Of a stretch of 64,000 bases of DNA, positions 59,795 to 64,000 are shown one piece after another. A program made the translations under genes and the position numbers. The notes beneath the pieces are model-generated. The model did not search any database, was not told where the DNA came from, and worked only from the letters and a program-made list of their open reading frames with translations. Each line of letters opens with the position of its first letter. The first letter of the stretch is position 1. The stretch lies in the NCBI GenBank assembly GCA_016713175.1, contig JADJPQ010000002.1, positions 744,001 through 808,000 on the forward strand. Reading direction: 5' to 3'. The DNA is from Planctomycetota bacterium. Its GTDB lineage: Bacteria > Planctomycetota > UBA1135 > UBA2386.

Positions 59795-59963
59795 GCAGCC
59801 GCCGGTGCAGCGTCAGAGCGTGTTCGGGGAAGCGTTGGCAGATCGCGGCGACTGCCGCCGGCCGTTCCGTCGCCGGTCGGGCGAGGATGTCACACAGCAG
59901 ATCCTCGAGGAAACGCTCGCCGTCGGTCGAGGAGCTGGACTCGCTCCGCACAGGCATGACCAT
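59795..59963 (-). pseudogene. 5' remnant of a kinase-type gene
   Basis: The minus-strand frame from ATG 59963 reads GERFLEDLLCDILARP and ICQRFPEHALTLHRRL. This closely resembles the helical N-terminal domain of the kinase at 44579 (FESLLAAAIDAL, LLAEYPGHAAAVRAAL). Similarity ends near 59795, where the convergent esterase gene stops; no kinase domain follows. It is probably a truncated gene fragment. Confidence 0.35.
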
Positions 59964-60212
59964 GGCAAGTCGCCGATCGGGTCGGGGGCGTCAATCGTCG
60001 CGACGCCATCCGCGCATTCCGTTGTGGGATCGGAAGCGGCGGCAGACGGGTTTCACGGATTGTCCGTCCTACTCCGCGATACTGTTCGCCGCGACGTTGT
60101 TGGCGCGCTCGTCGTCGGCTGAGGTAGAGGCGGGTCGAACGCTCCTCGTCGGGTTCGCATTGGGAGATGTCCTGGTCGTCAGCCACGCCCCCGGATCCTC
60201 ACGCACCTGATT
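59964..60212. other. Intergenic stretch, nothing firm
   Basis: About 250 bases between the kinase remnant and the kelch gene. Only short open frames of irregular composition; no RNA gene, repeat or clear promoter seen. Confidence 0.35.
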
Positions 60213-61544
60213 TCACGGTCCGCCGACGACCCCATGTCCGGCGTTGCTGAACACCAATCCGCCGGCATTGAAACCCGGCACCATCACGGCAGCCTGCTGA
60301 TGCAGGCTCACGCCGAGCAGGTCGAGGTCGACCGGGATCGGCAACAGCCAGGCCGCCACGCCGTTGGTGTTCGACAAGCCCACCGAGAACTCCGGCTGCA
60401 CCCAGAGAGAACAACCGGGGAAACCCAGCGGCGTCAACGACACCGGCAGTGGATTGCCATGCCACGTGGTGTTGTCGAAGCCCAGCGCCCCGAACGGGAT
60501 GTGGAACGCCCCGACCGGCAGGTTGGTCAACGCCACGTTCAGCGTGCTTCCCAGACGCGGCAATGAGCCTGCGCTTGCGGCCAGCGCCGGCGTGCCCGCT
60601 GGACCAGCGCAGCCCTGACCATAGGTCGAGTACGACGCCGCGGTGCCGCCGACGGCGTACTCGAAGGTCCGGTTGGCGCGGAAGTCATGCGTCACGGCGA
60701 CACCACGACTGGCGTCGTAGGCCAGCGGCAGAGCACCAGGCGACGCCACCTGCGGCGACACCTGCATCCAGGCAGCGCCATCCCATTCCCACGTGTCGTA
60801 CAGCGCCGCGCCGCCGGTGCTGCCGCCGGTCAGCACGATGCGCTGCCGCCGGCTGTCATGGACCATGCTGGCATTGCCGCGCGCGATCGGGCCCGGCACA
60901 CCCCAGTGTTCCCGCCAGTAGCTGCCGTTCCACTCCCAGGCGTCCCCGAGCCGGGTCTCGCCGCTGAGCTGGGTGACGCCACCGAACAACATGACCACAC
61001 CGCGCTGACGGTCGAATGCCATCGCGGGATAGCGGCGTGGATACGGCCCGCCGGAGCTGCGCTGCAACCACGCCGTGCCGTTCCATTCCCAGGTGTCGGC
61101 AAAGTGCTGACTGCCACCTTGCCAACCACCGAACAGCACGGTCACGCCGCGAATCGTGTCGCAGGCAATCGCGAAACCGCCCGCCAAGGGTATCTGCCCC
61201 GTCGCCCGCAACGCCCATTGGGCGCCATCGTACTCCCAGGTCTGCATCCCGCTGCTCGACGCACTGCTGATCACGACGAACCGATTGCGCGACGAATCGA
61301 AGCAACCGATGCACTCGCTGGTCGGGCGCGCGCCGTGCACGGGCACCGGCACCCAGTCCACGCCATCGTACCGCCAGGTCTCCTGCTGATAGCCGAAGTG
61401 CGCGATGACGCCGGTCGGCGTCGCCGCCATGGCGAACTCAGAACCGCTGGGCGGCAGATGGGCCGGATTCCGTCGCAGCCAGGTGCTCTGGGCCGCCAAT
61501 GAAGGCACGAGGGCCATCAGCATCAACGTCATCGGTACGCGCAT
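60213..61544 (-). CDS. Secreted kelch-type protein with shared C-terminal module
   Basis: 443-aa exported protein. A signal peptide (PMTLMLMALVPSLAAQ) is followed by about six kelch-like blades (QTWEYDGAQWALRA, DTWEWNGTAWLQRS, DAWEWNGSYWREHW, DTWEWDGAAWMQVS, each after a GG-ending strand such as GVTVLFGG). The last 130 residues start at YGQGCAGPAGTPALAAS and contain LGFPGCSLWVQPEF and GVSLHQQAAVMVPGF, the best-preserved copy of the shared module. A Shine-Dalgarno (GGAGAA) lies 6 nt before the ATG and a TACGCT element about 21 nt upstream, so this gene has a short leader. Confidence 0.8.
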   Translation of the reverse strand: MRVPMTLMLMALVPSLAAQSTWLRRNPAHLPPSGSEFAMAATPTGVIAHFGYQQETWRYDGVDWVPVPVHGARPTSECIGCFDSSRNRFVVISSASSSGMQTWEYDGAQWALRATGQIPLAGGFAIACDTIRGVTVLFGGWQGGSQHFADTWEWNGTAWLQRSSGGPYPRRYPAMAFDRQRGVVMLFGGVTQLSGETRLGDAWEWNGSYWREHWGVPGPIARGNASMVHDSRRQRIVLTGGSTGGAALYDTWEWDGAAWMQVSPQVASPGALPLAYDASRGVAVTHDFRANRTFEYAVGGTAASYSTYGQGCAGPAGTPALAASAGSLPRLGSTLNVALTNLPVGAFHIPFGALGFDNTTWHGNPLPVSLTPLGFPGCSLWVQPEFSVGLSNTNGVAAWLLPIPVDLDLLGVSLHQQAAVMVPGFNAGGLVFSNAGHGVVGGP

Positions 61545-61718
61545 GGTGGTTCTCCGCTCGCAGCCAGCGTAGTCGTCTCGAGAGGGCCGTCAACTTGGCA
61601 AGTTACCCCGCTTGCCCCACGACCGAGCGTCACCAACAATGACCGAGGGGACCCGCCTTGACCAACTGCTCGAGAGCACCGATCGTCAGCGCACACCGGA
61701 ACCGGCCGAACCGACACC

Positions 61719-64000
61719 GTGCCAACCACCCACGCCGCGGTAGCGCTACCGCTGATCCTCGCCGCAGCCTCGCTTGCCGGCTGCAGCCACGGTGGCGATG
61801 ACGTCGGCTTGGCCGGCGGCGGCCACGCAACCGTCGGCCCCGCCACCCTGTCGGATCAGATCGTCACGCTGACCCCTGGTTTCCCCGGCAGCGCGCGGAC
61901 ATCGGGGGTTGCCACCATCGATGTCGACAACGATGCCGATCTCGATGTGTTCTTCGGCACGAGCCTGTATCTGAACTTTGGCGGCTCGTTCGAGGCGGCG
62001 CCGGCCGGGAGCCTGCCGGGAAGCGCCCCCTTGGCGGCCTCCGGCGACCTCGACGGCGATGGCGACGTCGACTTGATCGCTGGCGGCCAGTTGTGGCTGA
62101 ACGACGGTTCGGGTCGGTTCACCGACGCCACGGCCAACCGGCTCCCCAGCGGCATCGGCTACGTCCAACTCGCCGACCTGGACGGCGACGGCGACCTGGA
62201 TGCAGTCGCGATCACACGCGTGTTCTTGAACAACGGCTTCGCCGTCTTCACCGAAAGCACGACCGCGTGGGTTCCGGCGAACGCCCCGCCGTGTGGACTC
62301 CTCGCCGATCTCGACGGCGACGGCGATCCGGACTGGCTTGGCACCCGCCTGCTGCGCAACAACGGCCAGACGTTCGTGCAAGACCCGACCCCGGTGCCGT
62401 TCCCCGGCACCGCGTTCGCGGTCGGCGACCTCGACGGCGATGGCGACCTCGACATCGCCGGCAGCAACTTCCTGCAAGGCAGTGGTCCTTGGAACGTGCT
62501 GTTGCTGAACGACGGTCTCGGCCACTTCGTCGATCGCAGCAGCCAGCTGCCGCAGGGTAGCAATACCGATGAGTTCGCCGACGTCGAGATCGGCGACGTC
62601 GACGGCGACGGCGACCGCGACGTCGTCATCGCGACGCAGGGCAAGCTGCTGCTCAACGACGGCACGGCGCACTTCACCGAGTCGCCCGCCGGCTTGCTGC
62701 CGCTGTACTGCCAGCAGCAGATCGCGTTGGCGGACCTCGATGGCGATGGCGACCTGGACCTCGTCACCGCGTCGGGGCAGAACTTCGATTGCCTGCTCGC
62801 GCTGCCGAACCTGCTGCTGCTCAATGACGGCCAGGGCCGATTCCGCCGCCCCGGCGACGAGCGGCGCTACCCTCACGGCGGGGTCCTGGTCGACGTCGAC
62901 GGCGATGCCGATGTCGACGCGGTGGGTTGGTCGGGCAGCACGACCACGCTCGAACGCAACGACGGCACCGGTCACTTCACGCTCGTGCCGGACGCGTTCG
63001 TGCCGCCCGCCGTGGCCACGCCACGCGCGGTCGGCGATCTCGACGGGAACGGCAGCCTGGACCTGATCTTCGGCGGAACCGACCTGCTGGTCTACGCCAA
63101 CGACGGTAGCGGCCGGTTCACCGCGACGACCGCGATCGCGACCGGCACGGTCACCGCCGCGGCACTTGCCGACATCGACGGCGACCTCGACCTCGACCTC
63201 GTGGTCGGTCGTGGCGTGCCGCCGGCCACCGGCGCGCAGACGCTGCTGCTGCTCAACGACGGCCGCGGCGGCTTCACCGATGCGACCGCGACCCGCATGC
63301 CCGTCGACGCGGATTACACCGCCGACGTGGCGTTCGGCGACTTCGACCGCGACGGCGATCCTGATCTGGTGCTGGCCAGCGGGAACGGAATGAGGGGCGA
63401 CGGCAGGATCCGCCTCTACCTCAACGCCGGAGCGGGCAGGTTCGTCGACGCCACCGGTTCCCGGCTGCCGGGCACCCGATTCTCCGCCTCCGGTGTGACG
63501 CTGGTGGATCTCGAAGCCGATGGCGATCTGGACATCCTGATCGACGCCTACTCGGGGCCTTGCTGGTACCGCAACGACGGCAGTGGTTCGTTCGACGATG
63601 CTTCGGCAAGCCTGCCGTTCTGCGGTCGCGACCATCGCTTCGATGCGGCAAACGATCTGGATGGCAACGGCGACGTCGATCTCGCGATCAACTCCTTTGG
63701 GGTGTCGTTCTTCCTGCAGGACGCGCCGGCCGTGTTCCGTGAGGATCCCCGGTCCCATCTGCCAGTCCTGGCGTCGCCGTTGACGTTCCCCTCCGTGCAC
63801 GCAGTCGACTTCGACGGCGACGGCGATCTCGAGTGGTCTGGCACCGTCAATCTGGCCCGGCACCTGTTCGCGCCCGGCGCCGCGACCGTCGGTCGTCGCT
63901 GGCGCGTGCAGGTCTTCGCCCGCCCTGGGTGGCTGGCGACGACACACCTGGCGCAGGTCCATTTCGGCTTCACGCTGGCGACGCCACCGATCGCGATACC
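61719..64000 (+). CDS. FG-GAP/VCBS-repeat lipoprotein, cut by right edge
   Basis: At least 760 aa, with no stop inside the window. A GTG start is followed by a lipoprotein signal (LPLILAAASLAGC). The chain has fourteen Ca-binding loops of the DLDGDGDLDL type spaced about 35-60 residues, each followed by an LLLNDGxGxFTD strand, as in FG-GAP/VCBS propellers. Fourteen blades could form two seven-bladed propellers. After the last loop (DFDGDGDLEWSG) the sequence becomes a beta module (WRVQVFARPGW, HFGFTLATPP) that runs off the end. No Shine-Dalgarno or -10 element is obvious, so the start is uncertain. Likely surface-exposed binding protein. Confidence 0.75.
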   Translation, partial: MPTTHAAVALPLILAAASLAGCSHGGDDVGLAGGGHATVGPATLSDQIVTLTPGFPGSARTSGVATIDVDNDADLDVFFGTSLYLNFGGSFEAAPAGSLPGSAPLAASGDLDGDGDVDLIAGGQLWLNDGSGRFTDATANRLPSGIGYVQLADLDGDGDLDAVAITRVFLNNGFAVFTESTTAWVPANAPPCGLLADLDGDGDPDWLGTRLLRNNGQTFVQDPTPVPFPGTAFAVGDLDGDGDLDIAGSNFLQGSGPWNVLLLNDGLGHFVDRSSQLPQGSNTDEFADVEIGDVDGDGDRDVVIATQGKLLLNDGTAHFTESPAGLLPLYCQQQIALADLDGDGDLDLVTASGQNFDCLLALPNLLLLNDGQGRFRRPGDERRYPHGGVLVDVDGDADVDAVGWSGSTTTLERNDGTGHFTLVPDAFVPPAVATPRAVGDLDGNGSLDLIFGGTDLLVYANDGSGRFTATTAIATGTVTAAALADIDGDLDLDLVVGRGVPPATGAQTLLLLNDGRGGFTDATATRMPVDADYTADVAFGDFDRDGDPDLVLASGNGMRGDGRIRLYLNAGAGRFVDATGSRLPGTRFSASGVTLVDLEADGDLDILIDAYSGPCWYRNDGSGSFDDASASLPFCGRDHRFDAANDLDGNGDVDLAINSFGVSFFLQDAPAVFREDPRSHLPVLASPLTFPSVHAVDFDGDGDLEWSGTVNLARHLFAPGAATVGRRWRVQVFARPGWLATTHLAQVHFGFTLATPPIAI

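Noticed and set aside
62000..63800. Regularly spaced similar DNA segments, considered as a CRISPR or satellite array
   Set aside because: The similarity is in protein-coding Ca-loop repeats with variable spacing; there are no identical direct repeats with unique spacers.
61746..63962. About 740-codon minus-strand frame opposite the FG-GAP gene, with repeated valine/aspartate blocks
   Set aside because: Its periodicity comes from the repeated GAYGGNGAY codons of the Ca-binding loops on the plus strand.
1..64000. tRNA or rRNA genes
   Set aside because: I found no cloverleaf-like segment with T-loop GTTCRANNC in a consistent context and no rRNA-like stretch.

Overview
This is a G+C-rich, gene-dense bacterial window of about 50 genes. 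I see no rRNA, tRNA or CRISPR. It reads as Planctomycetota, probably an environmental lineage. The reasons are large Ser/Thr kinases fused to a membrane segment plus an FGE-sulfatase or TPR region, many secreted beta-rich proteins sharing one C-terminal module, NPCBM/GH95, DUF4058, a sialate O-acetylesterase, and several res/xre-type and PIN-type toxin-antitoxin pairs. This assignment is inference from gene content.

Layout. 0-6.2 kb: aldo/keto reductase (cut by the left edge), OPT transporter, a UPF0175/DUF3368 toxin-antitoxin pair with a frameshifted toxin, and a kinase-FGE fusion. 6.2-10.8 kb: HRDC remnant, CPBP-like membrane protein, methyltransferase, DUF4058, 3-hydroxyisobutyrate-dehydrogenase-like enzyme, secreted metallopeptidase. 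10.9-18.5 kb: secreted S8 peptidase-like protein, MFS symporter, exported thiol-dioxygenase-like cupin, then an AbiEii-type nucleotidyltransferase pair and a Xre-RES pair. 18.5-29.1 kb: GH95 fucosidase, a decayed 1.86-kb insertion sequence, an MBOAT/AlgX-like O-acetylation pair, and an exported EF-hand protein with a dikinase-like core. 29.2-39.9 kb: GHKL ATPase, kelch protein, DUF433/DUF5615 pair (toxin frameshifted), and a minus-strand operon of glucose dehydrogenase, debranching enzyme and GH63-type glucosidase. 40.1-42.0 kb: a Cys-rich lipoprotein, DoxX, an ECF sigma factor and two zinc-finger anti-sigma factors. 42.2-48 kb: secreted proteins, a DinB-like protein and a kinase-TPR protein. 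48.0-55.4 kb: a seven-gene minus-strand operon (aquaporin, GMC oxidoreductase, VOC, DM13-like, GlcG-cupin, SMP-30, P-loop protein). 55.5-64 kb: membrane protein, RluA, secreted proteins, sialate O-acetylesterase, kelch protein, and a 14-repeat FG-GAP lipoprotein cut by the right edge.

How it works together. The glycan enzymes (GH95, GH63, debranching enzyme, glucose dehydrogenase, acetylesterase, MBOAT/AlgX) suggest polysaccharide degradation and decoration. A strong architectural signal is a TANNNT-like -10 element placed 6-10 nt before many start codons, with no Shine-Dalgarno sequence. This implies leaderless transcripts, while several genes inside operons keep Shine-Dalgarno motifs. The most interesting loci are the Cys-rich CxGxNGC lipoprotein/DoxX/sigma locus, the exported glucan-water-dikinase-like protein, and the repeated pattern of broken toxin beside intact antitoxin.
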